DNA from: Bog-473 sp963719485
GTDB taxonomy: Bacteria > Actinomycetota > Acidimicrobiia > Acidimicrobiales > RAAP-2
Direction of reading: 5' to 3'
Length of the DNA: 64,000 bases
NCBI GenBank assembly: GCA_963719485.1
Contig: OY970387.1
Span: 1,736,001 to 1,800,000, forward strand
A model generated the notes under the pieces. The model saw only the letters and a list, made by a program, of their open reading frames with translations, ran no database searches and had not been told where the DNA came from. The position numbers and the translations under genes were made by a program. How positions within the stretch are numbered: the stretch's first letter is position 1; each line of letters begins with the position of its first letter. Shown here one piece after another: positions 1-8,081 of this stretch.

Positions 1-627
1 CCCTCCATAGGAGCGGTGCGGCGCAGCAGGGAAGCGACCGATGCCGCACCGACGGCCAAGACGACGGACCCCGAGCCGTCATCGGCAACCCCCGAGCCAG
101 TACCCGCGACCGAGCCGGCGCCGAAGGCGCCCCACGCCGGGGGCGCCAAGACGGCCATGGCGGAGCCAGGTCGCCTCCTCGATCGCGACAGCCTCACTGA
201 GGCCTGGGGAGACGGCATCCTGCAGTCGCTGCCGGCGCGGGCCAAGGCTCGTTACGCCAGCGGCCGCTTCGTCTCGGTCGACGACCAGGGAGCGCACTTC
301 GCGCTTCCCAACTCCGCCCACCGGGACCAGTGCGAAGAGCAGCAGTCGGTCGTGGAGGGGGCGTTGACGGCCCACTTCCGAACGAAGATCACCCTGGTCC
401 TCGATATCGACGAGGCCGCAGCCCCGCCGGCACAGCGCTCGGGCACCTCCCCAGCGACGCCCGGTCGGTCGTCGGGTGCTGCTCCTCCGGATTCGGATCC
501 ACCCGCAGACGACGGAGAGGACCTGGATCCTCGTCAGCTGATGGACGACGCTGCTACCGACCAGGCGTCGGACGCGGAGGCGCGCCTCCTGCAGGCCTTC
601 CCCGGCGCGAGCGAGGTTGCAAACTAG
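1..627 (+). CDS. dnaX: DNA polymerase III subunit gamma/tau, C-terminal part (5' end outside window)
   Basis: The reading frame is open from base 1 without a stop, so the gene is cut by the window edge. About 208 codons remain: a Pro/Ala/Thr-rich linker, then a conserved block (roughly window residues 60-140, LTEAWGDGILQSLPARAKA to LDIDEAA) that resembles the tau C-terminal domain of actinobacterial DnaX, then an acidic Ala-rich tail. No ATPase domain is visible here. The role is inferred: clamp-loader subunit of the replicative polymerase. The direct junction with recR (TAG stop followed at once by its ATG) is the usual dnaX-recR neighbourhood and is the strongest support. Confidence 0.75.
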   Translation, partial: PSIGAVRRSREATDAAPTAKTTDPEPSSATPEPVPATEPAPKAPHAGGAKTAMAEPGRLLDRDSLTEAWGDGILQSLPARAKARYASGRFVSVDDQGAHFALPNSAHRDQCEEQQSVVEGALTAHFRTKITLVLDIDEAAAPPAQRSGTSPATPGRSSGAAPPDSDPPADDGEDLDPRQLMDDAATDQASDAEARLLQAFPGASEVAN

Positions 628-1227
628 ATGTACACCGGCCCCCTCCGTTCCCTCATTGACGAACTCGGCCGCCTGCCCGGCATCGGGCCGAAGTCGGCCC
701 AGCGCATCGCCTTTTACATTCTGAAGGTCCCCGGCGAGGACGCGCGTCGCCTGGCTGATGCCATCGTCGCCGTCAAGGAGCGCACGACCCTCTGCGACGT
801 CTGCTTCAACGTGGCGGAAGCGGGCGCATTGTGCGCCGTCTGCAGCGACGACCGACGTGATCCCGAAGTCATCTGTGTGGTCGAGGACCCGCGCGACATC
901 GTCGCCGTCGAACGAACGGGCTTCACGGGTCGCTACCACGTGCTTGGCGGCGCGCTCAGCCCGCTGGACGGCATCGGACGGGAGCAGCTCCGACTGAGCG
1001 AGCTTCTCGATCGCATCGACGCCGGGGTCATCCGCGAGGCCATTGTCTGCACGAATCCCACCATCGAAGGTGAGGCCACGGCCATGTTGGTCGCACGCGA
1101 GCTCATCCCGCGGGGCGTGGTGGTTTCCCGCCTGGCCAGTGGGCTCCCGGTCGGGGGCGACCTCGAGTACGCCGACGAACTCACACTCGGGCGCGCGCTC
1201 GAAGGGCGACGACCGCTCGAGGTCTGA
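628..1227 (+). CDS. recR: Recombination mediator protein RecR
   Basis: 199 residues, the normal RecR length. Helix-hairpin-helix around 10-30 (LPGIGPKSAQRIA), a four-cysteine zinc motif (Cys 56, 59, 69, 72) and a Toprim domain from about 80 (VICVVEDPRDIVAVE) to 175. RecR works with RecO/RecF to load RecA on gapped DNA. The ATG directly follows the dnaX stop with no spacer, so the two are surely co-transcribed and probably translationally coupled. The ybaB/ebfC gene that usually lies between dnaX and recR is absent here. Confidence 0.97.
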   Translation: MYTGPLRSLIDELGRLPGIGPKSAQRIAFYILKVPGEDARRLADAIVAVKERTTLCDVCFNVAEAGALCAVCSDDRRDPEVICVVEDPRDIVAVERTGFTGRYHVLGGALSPLDGIGREQLRLSELLDRIDAGVIREAIVCTNPTIEGEATAMLVARELIPRGVVVSRLASGLPVGGDLEYADELTLGRALEGRRPLEV

Positions 1228-1258
1228 TCACGCGGACGGCGGTCACCCGATCGTCCCG

Positions 1259-1264
1259 TACAAT
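1259..1264 (+). promoter_or_regulatory. -10 box of a leaderless asd promoter
   Basis: TACAAT followed by six bases and then the asd ATG; transcription would begin at or next to the A of the start codon. No good -35 hexamer is visible at the usual distance, as is common for actinobacterial TANNNT promoters. It implies asd is transcribed separately from recR. Confidence 0.6.
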
Positions 1265-1270
1265 TGGACC

Positions 1271-2296
1271 ATGCGGATCGCCATCGTCGGTGCGACTGGG
1301 CAGGTGGGCGTGGTTCTACGCGCCATCCTGGCCGAACGCCACTTCCCGGTGGAGTCCATGCGGTATCTCGCCTCGGCCCGCTCCGCCGGCTCGACGCTCC
1401 CGTGGGGTGACGGTGAGGTCACCGTCGAGGACGCGGAGACAGCCGACCTCTCCGGCATCGACCTCGCCCTGTGCTCCGCTCCGGCCGCCGTGTCGCGCGA
1501 GCTGGCGCCGCGCCTGGTCGCCGCTGGGGCCATCATGATCGACAATTCCTCCGCCTGGCGCATGGATCCCGAGGTGCCGCTCGTCGTGCCCGAGGCCAAC
1601 GCCGGCGAGCTGCGTTCCATCCCCAAGGGCATCGTGGCCAATCCCAACTGCACCACCATGGTCGCCATCCCCGTCCTCAAACCGCTCGACGACGAGGCCG
1701 GCCTCCGTCGCCTGGTGGTCGCGACGTACCAGGCGGTGTCCGGCGGTGGGATTGAAGCCGTGCGGGAGCTGGCCGAACAGCTCTCCAAGACGGTCGACCG
1801 GGCGCAGGACCTCACCTTTGACGGCTCGTCCGTGGACTACCCGCCCCGCACCGTGTACCCGGTCCCGATCGCCCACAACGTGATACCGCTGCAGTTCAAG
1901 ATCGTCGACGACGGCTCCCTCGAGACCGACGAGGAGCAGAAATACTGCAACGAAGCCCGCAAGATCCTCGGGCTGCCCGAGCTCGCAGTGACGACGACCT
2001 GCGTTCGGGTGCCCGTCTTCACCGGGCACTCGGCCGCCATCGTGTGCGAGTTCGAGCGACCCATCACCCCCGAGCGCGCCACCGAGGTGTTGCGGACCGC
2101 ACCTGGCGTCGAGCTGGCCGAGATCCCGACGCCGCTGTTGGCGGCCGGCCGCGATGTCTCCTATGTCGGCCGCATCCGGCGGGCCCAGGGTGCTCCCAAC
2201 GCACTTGCCCTCTTCGTCTCCGGCGACAACCTGCGCAAGGGCGCCGCACTCAACGTGGTGCAGATCGCCGAGGAGCTCTTGGCGCTTCGCTCCTGA
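1271..2296 (+). CDS. asd: Aspartate-semialdehyde dehydrogenase
   Basis: 341 residues. Reduces aspartyl-phosphate to aspartate semialdehyde with NADPH, feeding lysine, threonine, methionine and diaminopimelate. Visible: Rossmann motif GATGQVG at 7-13, active-site NPNCTT with Cys 127, substrate-binding segment VSGGG near 158, catalytic His in TGHSAA near 248. The frame extends upstream to 1043, but ATG 1271 begins the conserved sequence (MRIAIVGATG) and has a -10 box seven bases before it. It converges with the phoU-like gene, 12 bp between stops. The partner lysC is at 44.2-45.4 kb rather than adjacent. Confidence 0.96.
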   Translation: MRIAIVGATGQVGVVLRAILAERHFPVESMRYLASARSAGSTLPWGDGEVTVEDAETADLSGIDLALCSAPAAVSRELAPRLVAAGAIMIDNSSAWRMDPEVPLVVPEANAGELRSIPKGIVANPNCTTMVAIPVLKPLDDEAGLRRLVVATYQAVSGGGIEAVRELAEQLSKTVDRAQDLTFDGSSVDYPPRTVYPVPIAHNVIPLQFKIVDDGSLETDEEQKYCNEARKILGLPELAVTTTCVRVPVFTGHSAAIVCEFERPITPERATEVLRTAPGVELAEIPTPLLAAGRDVSYVGRIRRAQGAPNALALFVSGDNLRKGAALNVVQIAEELLALRS

Positions 2297-2308
2297 TCCC
2301 GGAAAGGG

Positions 2309-3061
2309 TCAGTCGGGACCAGACGACACCGGCTCGGGACCGCCGATCACCAGGGTGGACATCCGCCGCGCCAGGTTGACCGCGTGGTCGCCGAAGCGCT
2401 CGTAGAAGCGGGCCACCATGGCGAGCTCGATCGCGACCGGCAGCGGCATGGTTCCCGCCACCAGCTCGGCGGTCAGGGTGACGTGGAGGTCGTCGAGCTC
2501 GTCGTCGAGGTCGTCGATGGAGGATGCGGCATCGGCGGAGCGCTCCGCGAACGCATCTGCAGTCTCCCGCCAGATCGTCGTGGCCACCTCGCCCATGCGT
2601 TCCACGAGTCCTCTGCTGCGGGCTGACATCTCGGCGCCGAGGCCGCGCGCGGCCCGTCGGGCGATGTGCTCGGCCAGGTCACCGTTCCGCTCCATGTCGG
2701 GGAGCATGCGCAGGATGGCCACGTACTCGCGGCGCTCGTCGGGTGTCGTCTCGCCATGGACCAGCTGATGCTGCACAGTGTTCGAGATCTGCCCGATCAG
2801 CTTGTCGATGACCTCGTCGCGCTTGACCAGTTCCTTCGCCGCGTCCCGATCGCCCGCCAGCAGCGCGTGCGTCGCGCCCGCAATGCCTTCACCGACCAAT
2901 GCGAATGCCTGCGCGAACAGGCGGTCGACCTCGTGGGGCTCGGGCATCGTGCGCGGCCAGAGCCGCTGCTCCGTGACGAGCGGCCCGACGTGGGCCGGGA
3001 GATCCTGGGCTTCGACCTGCTCCGGGACCGTTTTGGTGCTGCCACCGAGCTTGAACGGCAT
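2309..3061 (-). CDS. phoU: PhoU-family phosphate signalling regulator
   Basis: About 250 residues with the two-repeat helical-bundle pattern of PhoU; each repeat carries the acidic metal-site style motif (DMERNGDLAEHIA near 130, ERFGDHAVNLARR near 230). PhoU proteins restrain PhoR/PstSCAB signalling and phosphate uptake; no pst or phoR gene is in the window. Start: GTG 3070 has a purine-rich GGAG seven bases before it, while ATG 3061 has a TAGCGT -10 box seven bases before it, like the many leaderless genes here; I chose the ATG, with the GTG a real alternative. The first 35 residues are variable. Confidence 0.88.
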   Translation of the reverse strand: MPFKLGGSTKTVPEQVEAQDLPAHVGPLVTEQRLWPRTMPEPHEVDRLFAQAFALVGEGIAGATHALLAGDRDAAKELVKRDEVIDKLIGQISNTVQHQLVHGETTPDERREYVAILRMLPDMERNGDLAEHIARRAARGLGAEMSARSRGLVERMGEVATTIWRETADAFAERSADAASSIDDLDDELDDLHVTLTAELVAGTMPLPVAIELAMVARFYERFGDHAVNLARRMSTLVIGGPEPVSSGPD

Positions 3062-3172
3062 CCTGGTCACGCTACCGCTCCTTTCCAGGGCTGACGACCC
3101 CTGAAATCACAGACCGTTCCACCAGCGGAGGCCGGGGAGGGGGCGGTCCCCGATGTTGATACACCCCGTCGT

Positions 3173-3178
3173 TACATT
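3173..3178 (+). promoter_or_regulatory. -10 box of a leaderless rmuC promoter
   Basis: TACATT, six bases (ggccgc), then the rmuC ATG at 3185. There is no Shine-Dalgarno sequence in this short gap, so the message is predicted to start at the ATG. Confidence 0.6.
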
Positions 3179-3184
3179 GGCCGC

Positions 3185-4609
3185 ATGGTCCTCGGAGTGG
3201 TCATCGGGCTCGCGGCCGGTGTCGCCATCGGTGTTGCCTGGCATATGGCTCGCCTCAACCGCACGGCGGGGTCGACCCGTCTCGCAGAGGGACGTCTCGC
3301 TGACGCGCAGGGGCGTTCGAGGGAATTGGCGACTCAGCTGCAGGCGGCGACCGATGCCGCTGCCACCGCAGAGAAGGACCGGGCGGTCGCCGTCTCCCAA
3401 CTCGAGGTGCTCCGCACGTCCGAAGACGAGGCGGCGCGCCGGGCGGAGGACGAGCGCAGGCTTCTCGCAGGTGCCTTCTCGGAGTTGTCGGCGCAGGCGC
3501 TGGCGAAGAACAACGAGCAGTTCCTCAGCCTGGCGGACTCCAAGTTGAACGAGGTCCGTACCGCCACCCAGGGCGACCTCTCGCAGCGCCAGCAAGCCAT
3601 CGCACAGCTGCTCGACCCCCTGAGCGAGACCCTGGCCCGCTACGAGCGCGGGCTGCGCGACATGGAAGTGGAGCGCCAGGGCGCCTATGCGACGTTGAAC
3701 GAGCGGGTGGCGGCGCTGCATCTCGGGCACGAGCAATTGCAGAAGGAGACCAGGAACCTCGTCACGGCTCTGCGATCACCGCAGACGCGAGGTCGCTGGG
3801 GCGAAATGACGTTGCGCAACGCGGTGAAGGCGGCCGGGATGGCCGAGCACTGTGATTTCGACGAGCAGCAGACGACCACAACGGCGGACGGTCTGCTCCG
3901 GCCCGACATGGTCGTCCACCTGCCTGGCGGTGGTCAGGTGGTCATCGATTCGAAGGTCCCACTCGACGCTTTCTTGAAGTTCAGCGAGTCCGATGACGAG
4001 GACGAGCGCAAGGCGCACCTCAAGAAGCACGCCGGCCAACTGCGCACCCACGTCGATCAGCTGTCAAAGAAGGAGTACTGGAGGCAGTTCGAGCCCTCGC
4101 CCGAGTTTGTCGTGGCTTTCATTCCGGGCGAGTCGCTGCTGGCCGCCGCCTGCGAGGCAGACCCGCGACTGCAGGACCACGCGCTGGGGAAGGGCATCGT
4201 GCTGGCGACGCCCAACACTCTGGTGGCGGCATTGAAGACCATCGCCTTGTCCTGGCAGCAGGAGACGCTCGCCGAGAACGCGCGTGAGGTCCGCCAGCTG
4301 GGCGCAGAGTTGTACGAGCGGTTGCGCATCATGACCGGGCACATGGAATCGCTGCAGCGGAACCTCTCCTCTACGGTCGAGGCGTACAACAAGGCAGTCG
4401 GCTCCTTCGAATCACGCGTCCTGGTCACCGCCCGCAAGTTCCCCGGTCTCGGCGTCGTGGGTATGCAGTCCGGCGAAATTGCCGAGCTGGCCCCGATCGA
4501 GAAGGCCCCGCGGCATCTCCAGACCTATCAACCCGAGCTACCTGACGAGGAGCTGACCCAGCCGACCATCGTGGCGCTGCCCGAGAGCGGGGCCAGCACC
4601 GGCTCGTAG
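3185..4609 (+). CDS. rmuC: DNA recombination protein RmuC
   Basis: 474 residues. One N-terminal membrane anchor (residues 1-20, VLGVVIGLAAGVAIGVAW), a long coiled coil (about 25-190, Glu/Gln/Ala rich), then the RmuC nuclease-like domain: RGRWGEMTLRN, LLRPDMVVHLPGG, VVIDSKVPLDAF, and VVAFIPGESLLAAA. RmuC was found as a limiter of DNA inversions between short repeats and is thought to be a membrane-tethered nuclease-fold protein. It stands directly upstream of recCBD, fitting a repair neighbourhood, although recC has its own promoter. Confidence 0.94.
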   Translation: MVLGVVIGLAAGVAIGVAWHMARLNRTAGSTRLAEGRLADAQGRSRELATQLQAATDAAATAEKDRAVAVSQLEVLRTSEDEAARRAEDERRLLAGAFSELSAQALAKNNEQFLSLADSKLNEVRTATQGDLSQRQQAIAQLLDPLSETLARYERGLRDMEVERQGAYATLNERVAALHLGHEQLQKETRNLVTALRSPQTRGRWGEMTLRNAVKAAGMAEHCDFDEQQTTTTADGLLRPDMVVHLPGGGQVVIDSKVPLDAFLKFSESDDEDERKAHLKKHAGQLRTHVDQLSKKEYWRQFEPSPEFVVAFIPGESLLAAACEADPRLQDHALGKGIVLATPNTLVAALKTIALSWQQETLAENAREVRQLGAELYERLRIMTGHMESLQRNLSSTVEAYNKAVGSFESRVLVTARKFPGLGVVGMQSGEIAELAPIEKAPRHLQTYQPELPDEELTQPTIVALPESGASTGS

Positions 4610-4676
4610 ACCTGGCGGCTGCAGCCCTCCCAGACTGGGGGCAGGCCCGCCCGGTCGCATGGAAACACCGGCGACG

Positions 4677-4682
4677 TACTCT
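4677..4682 (+). promoter_or_regulatory. -10 box of a leaderless recC promoter
   Basis: TACTCT, six bases (tcccgg), then GTG 4689. The box lies inside the longer reading frame that starts at ATG 4659 and is the main reason to prefer GTG 4689 as recC start. Confidence 0.55.
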
Positions 4683-4688
4683 TCCCGG

Positions 4689-7600
4689 GTGCTGCACGTC
4701 CATCGATCCGAGCGGGCCGACGCGCTCGTGGGAATGCTGCGAGATCTCGTCGCCGAGGCCCTCGGCGATCCCATGGAGGCCGAAGTGGTCTCGGTGCCCA
4801 CCCGCGGCATCGAGCGCTGGTTGACGCAACGCCTCTCTGCGCACCTGGGCGCCACACCCGGACGGCACGACGGCGTGTGCGCCAACATCGACTTCCCCTT
4901 TCCGGGCACGGTCGTCAACGGCGCCCTCGCCCTGGCGGCGGGCACTGATCCCGACTCGGACCCCTGGCTGCCCCAACGCGCGGTCTGGCCCTTGCTCGAG
5001 GTCGTCGAGACACACTTCGACGATCCCTGGCTGGCCCCGCTGGCCCAGCACATCCGCAACTCCGAGACCGTCGCAGAGTCGAAGCGGTTCTCGAGCATCC
5101 GGCACGTGGCCGATCTCTTCGACCGTTACGCGGTGCACCGGCCGGAAATGGTGCGGGGCTGGGCGGAGGGGACACGGGGTGAGGACGAGGCTGAGTGGCA
5201 GGTGAAGCTCTGGCGTCTGCTGCGGGCTCGGATCGGGCGGCCGAGCCCAGCGGAGCGCCTGGTGGACGCCTGCCAGCGGCTCCGCGACGAGCCCGAGCTC
5301 CTGGCTTATCCACATCGCCTGTCCCTCTTCGGGCTGACCCGGCTCCCGGCGAGCTACCTCGACGTGCTGGAGGCGATGGGGGCGGAACGCAACGTGCATC
5401 TCTTCCTCTTGCACCCGTCGCCGTCACTCTGGGAACGGCTGGAGCCTCTCGTGGGCCCGACGTCGCACCACGTGCTCCGGTCCGAGGATGGCACCGCCGG
5501 CGCGGCGCGGCACCCTCTGCTGCAGTCGTGGGGTCGTGATGCCCGCGAGATGCAGCTCGTGCTCGGCTCGGCCGTTCCGCACGGTGAGGGCCTGACCGAG
5601 GCGGTCCGCCCCGAGGCGCCGACGCTGCTGCAGCAGATCCAGGACGACGTCCGGGCCGACCGCCCGCCGGCGGGGAGTGCCGGGGGCGGTGTCGACCTGC
5701 GCCCCTTGCTTGCCGAGGACGACGACAGCATCCGAGTGCATTCGTGCCACGGCCGGGGCCGGCAGGTCGAGGTGCTGCGCGACGCCGTCCTTCATCTGCT
5801 GGAAGACGATCCGTCGCTGGAGCCCCGCGACATCACCGTGATGTGCCCTGACATCGAGACCTTCGCACCGCTGATCCAAGCGACCTTCGGGGGGCGCGGT
5901 CTTGAGGGCGGATCCACCGACCCCGATCGGACGCTGGAGATTCGGCTGGCCGACCGCGCGCTGCGCCAGACCAACCCGGTGATGGGCGTCCTCGCCGAGG
6001 TGCTCGAACTCTCGTCGGCGAGGATCACGGCCACCGAGGTGCTGGACCTCGCTGGGCGTGACCCGGTGCGACGTCGTTTCCGCTTCAGCGACGATGATCT
6101 CTATCGGCTAGAGGAATGGGTGATCGGCGCGTTCGTGCGCTGGGGCTTCGATGCCGCGCACCGGAGCTCGTTCCAGCTCGAGGGGATTGGCGCCAACACG
6201 TGGGAGGCAGGGCTCGACCGGATTCTGCTGGGGGTGACGATGGCCGAGGAGCGGCAACGTCTCTTTGGCGACACGCTCCCGCTCGACGACGTGGACGGCG
6301 GCGACATCGACCTTGCGGGACGCCTGGCCGAGTTCGTGGAGCGCTTGCAGGCGGGACTCGACGCGCTGGTTGGCTTCCGTCCCGTGGCGGAGTGGGCCGC
6401 CACGCTGGCGGAGCTCTCCGATTCCCTCGTGGCGACAACACCGGGCGACGCCTGGCAACGGGCGCAGCTCAAGGCGGTGCTCGACGAGCTGGTCGGGGAG
6501 GCCACGGCGGACGGCATGGCGAGCGCGGTCGCCCTGAGCTGCGACGACATCCGCTCCATTTTGTCGGAACGCCTCAAGGGCCGGCCCACCAGGGCGAACT
6601 TCCGCACGGGCCACCTCACCGTGTGCACGCTGGTGCCCATGCGCTCCATCCCGCACCGGGTGGTGTGCCTGCTCGGGCTGGACGATGGCAGCTTCCCCCG
6701 CCACGTCGAGCGCGACGGCGATGACCTCACCGCACGCCATCCGCGGGTCGGCGACCGCGACGCGCGCAGCGAGGATCGACAGCTGCTTCTCGACGCACTG
6801 CTGGCGGCCCGGGATCACCTCGTCGTGACGTATTCCGGACGAGACGAGCGCTCCAATCTCCGTCGACCTCCCGCCGTTCCTGTCGGCGAGCTGCTCGACG
6901 TGGTGGAGCACACGGTGCGGACCCCGACCGGACGCGTCCGCGATGCCATTGTCTTCGAGCACCCTTTGCAGCCTTTCGACAAGCGCAACTTCGAGCGCGA
7001 CGCACTCGTGCCGGACCGGCCGTGGAGTTTCGACGCGCTCCACCTGGCCGGGGCCCGCGCCGCCCTTGCGCCCCGTCACGACGCGCCACCCTTCCTCGAG
7101 CGGCCGTTGGAACCAGCCGTCTCCGGTCCGATCGGCCTCGATCGGCTGGAGCGCTTCCTGCGGCACCCCGTGCGGGCGTTCCTGCGCGAGCGGCTCGACA
7201 TCTGGGTGGGGGACAGGACCCGCGACTTCGAAGATGCCATCCCCATCGACCTCAATGGATTGGCGCGATGGCAGATCGCCGACCGCGTGCTGCAAGAGCG
7301 CCTGGGCGGCGCCGGGCTCGACGCATGCTTGGACGCGGAGCGGGCGCGGGGCGCGCTGCCACCCGGCCAGCTGGCCGTCGCCGAGCTGAGCCAGATCACC
7401 GCACCGCTGGACGACCTTGTCGCGGCGGGTCAGCACGCATCGCCTCCGGTGTCGCTGGACGCGCACGTGGACCTGCCCAACGGGCTCAGCGTCGTCGGCA
7501 CCGTGCCTGGCGTGCGCGGTGACGTCGTGCACACCGTGACGTACTCGAAGCTGGGGCCGGCACACCGGCTGATCGCCTGGGTCCGACTGCTCGTCCTGAG

Positions 7601-8081
7601 CGCGACGTGGCCGGAGCGTTCCTTCTCGGCGCACACCGTAGGCCGCAGCCAGCGGAGGGGGGCGACGATCGCCATCGCCGACATCGGGCCGCTGGGGACC
7701 GATGCACCCAGCCGAAAGGCGGCGGCGGAGTCACACCTGCACGCGTTGGTCGAGGTGTTCCAGCGGGGAATGTGTGAGCCGATCCCGCTCTACGCGCGCA
7801 CGTCGGCCGCGTGGGCGTGCGCCGTGCTCGAGCGAACTGACCCGGAGCGTGCCGCTGCCTCCGAATGGGCTTCCGCCTACAACTTCCCCAAGGAGGACAA
7901 AGAGCCGGAGCACATGCTGGTGCTCGGGGGGGCGCTCGCGTTCCGAACGGTGGTCCAGATGGCAGGCTCGTCCCGCGCCGACGAGGTCGCATGGGACCCG
8001 TCGGGGTCAACGCGCTTCGGTGCGTACGCGCACCGCTTGTGGGATGGACTCCTGGCGCACGAGCAGGTCGTCGACCGATGA
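4689..8081 (+). CDS. recC: Exodeoxyribonuclease V subunit gamma (RecC)
   Basis: 1130 residues, close to the family's usual 1100-1150. RecC is the Chi-recognising scaffold of RecBCD, built on inactive helicase and nuclease folds. Visible: N-terminal LHVHRSERADAL, PTRGIERWLTQRLS (about 40-55), LFGLTRLPASYLDVL, RVHSCHGRGRQVEVLRD, and the C-terminal inactive nuclease-like domain from roughly 790. An ATG ten codons upstream (4659) is possible, but RecC proteins normally begin at the LHVHRS segment and a -10 box sits six bases before GTG 4689. The stop overlaps the recB start as ATGA. Confidence 0.95.
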   Translation: MLHVHRSERADALVGMLRDLVAEALGDPMEAEVVSVPTRGIERWLTQRLSAHLGATPGRHDGVCANIDFPFPGTVVNGALALAAGTDPDSDPWLPQRAVWPLLEVVETHFDDPWLAPLAQHIRNSETVAESKRFSSIRHVADLFDRYAVHRPEMVRGWAEGTRGEDEAEWQVKLWRLLRARIGRPSPAERLVDACQRLRDEPELLAYPHRLSLFGLTRLPASYLDVLEAMGAERNVHLFLLHPSPSLWERLEPLVGPTSHHVLRSEDGTAGAARHPLLQSWGRDAREMQLVLGSAVPHGEGLTEAVRPEAPTLLQQIQDDVRADRPPAGSAGGGVDLRPLLAEDDDSIRVHSCHGRGRQVEVLRDAVLHLLEDDPSLEPRDITVMCPDIETFAPLIQATFGGRGLEGGSTDPDRTLEIRLADRALRQTNPVMGVLAEVLELSSARITATEVLDLAGRDPVRRRFRFSDDDLYRLEEWVIGAFVRWGFDAAHRSSFQLEGIGANTWEAGLDRILLGVTMAEERQRLFGDTLPLDDVDGGDIDLAGRLAEFVERLQAGLDALVGFRPVAEWAATLAELSDSLVATTPGDAWQRAQLKAVLDELVGEATADGMASAVALSCDDIRSILSERLKGRPTRANFRTGHLTVCTLVPMRSIPHRVVCLLGLDDGSFPRHVERDGDDLTARHPRVGDRDARSEDRQLLLDALLAARDHLVVTYSGRDERSNLRRPPAVPVGELLDVVEHTVRTPTGRVRDAIVFEHPLQPFDKRNFERDALVPDRPWSFDALHLAGARAALAPRHDAPPFLERPLEPAVSGPIGLDRLERFLRHPVRAFLRERLDIWVGDRTRDFEDAIPIDLNGLARWQIADRVLQERLGGAGLDACLDAERARGALPPGQLAVAELSQITAPLDDLVAAGQHASPPVSLDAHVDLPNGLSVVGTVPGVRGDVVHTVTYSKLGPAHRLIAWVRLLVLSATWPERSFSAHTVGRSQRRGATIAIADIGPLGTDAPSRKAAAESHLHALVEVFQRGMCEPIPLYARTSAAWACAVLERTDPERAAASEWASAYNFPKEDKEPEHMLVLGGALAFRTVVQMAGSSRADEVAWDPSGSTRFGAYAHRLWDGLLAHEQVVDR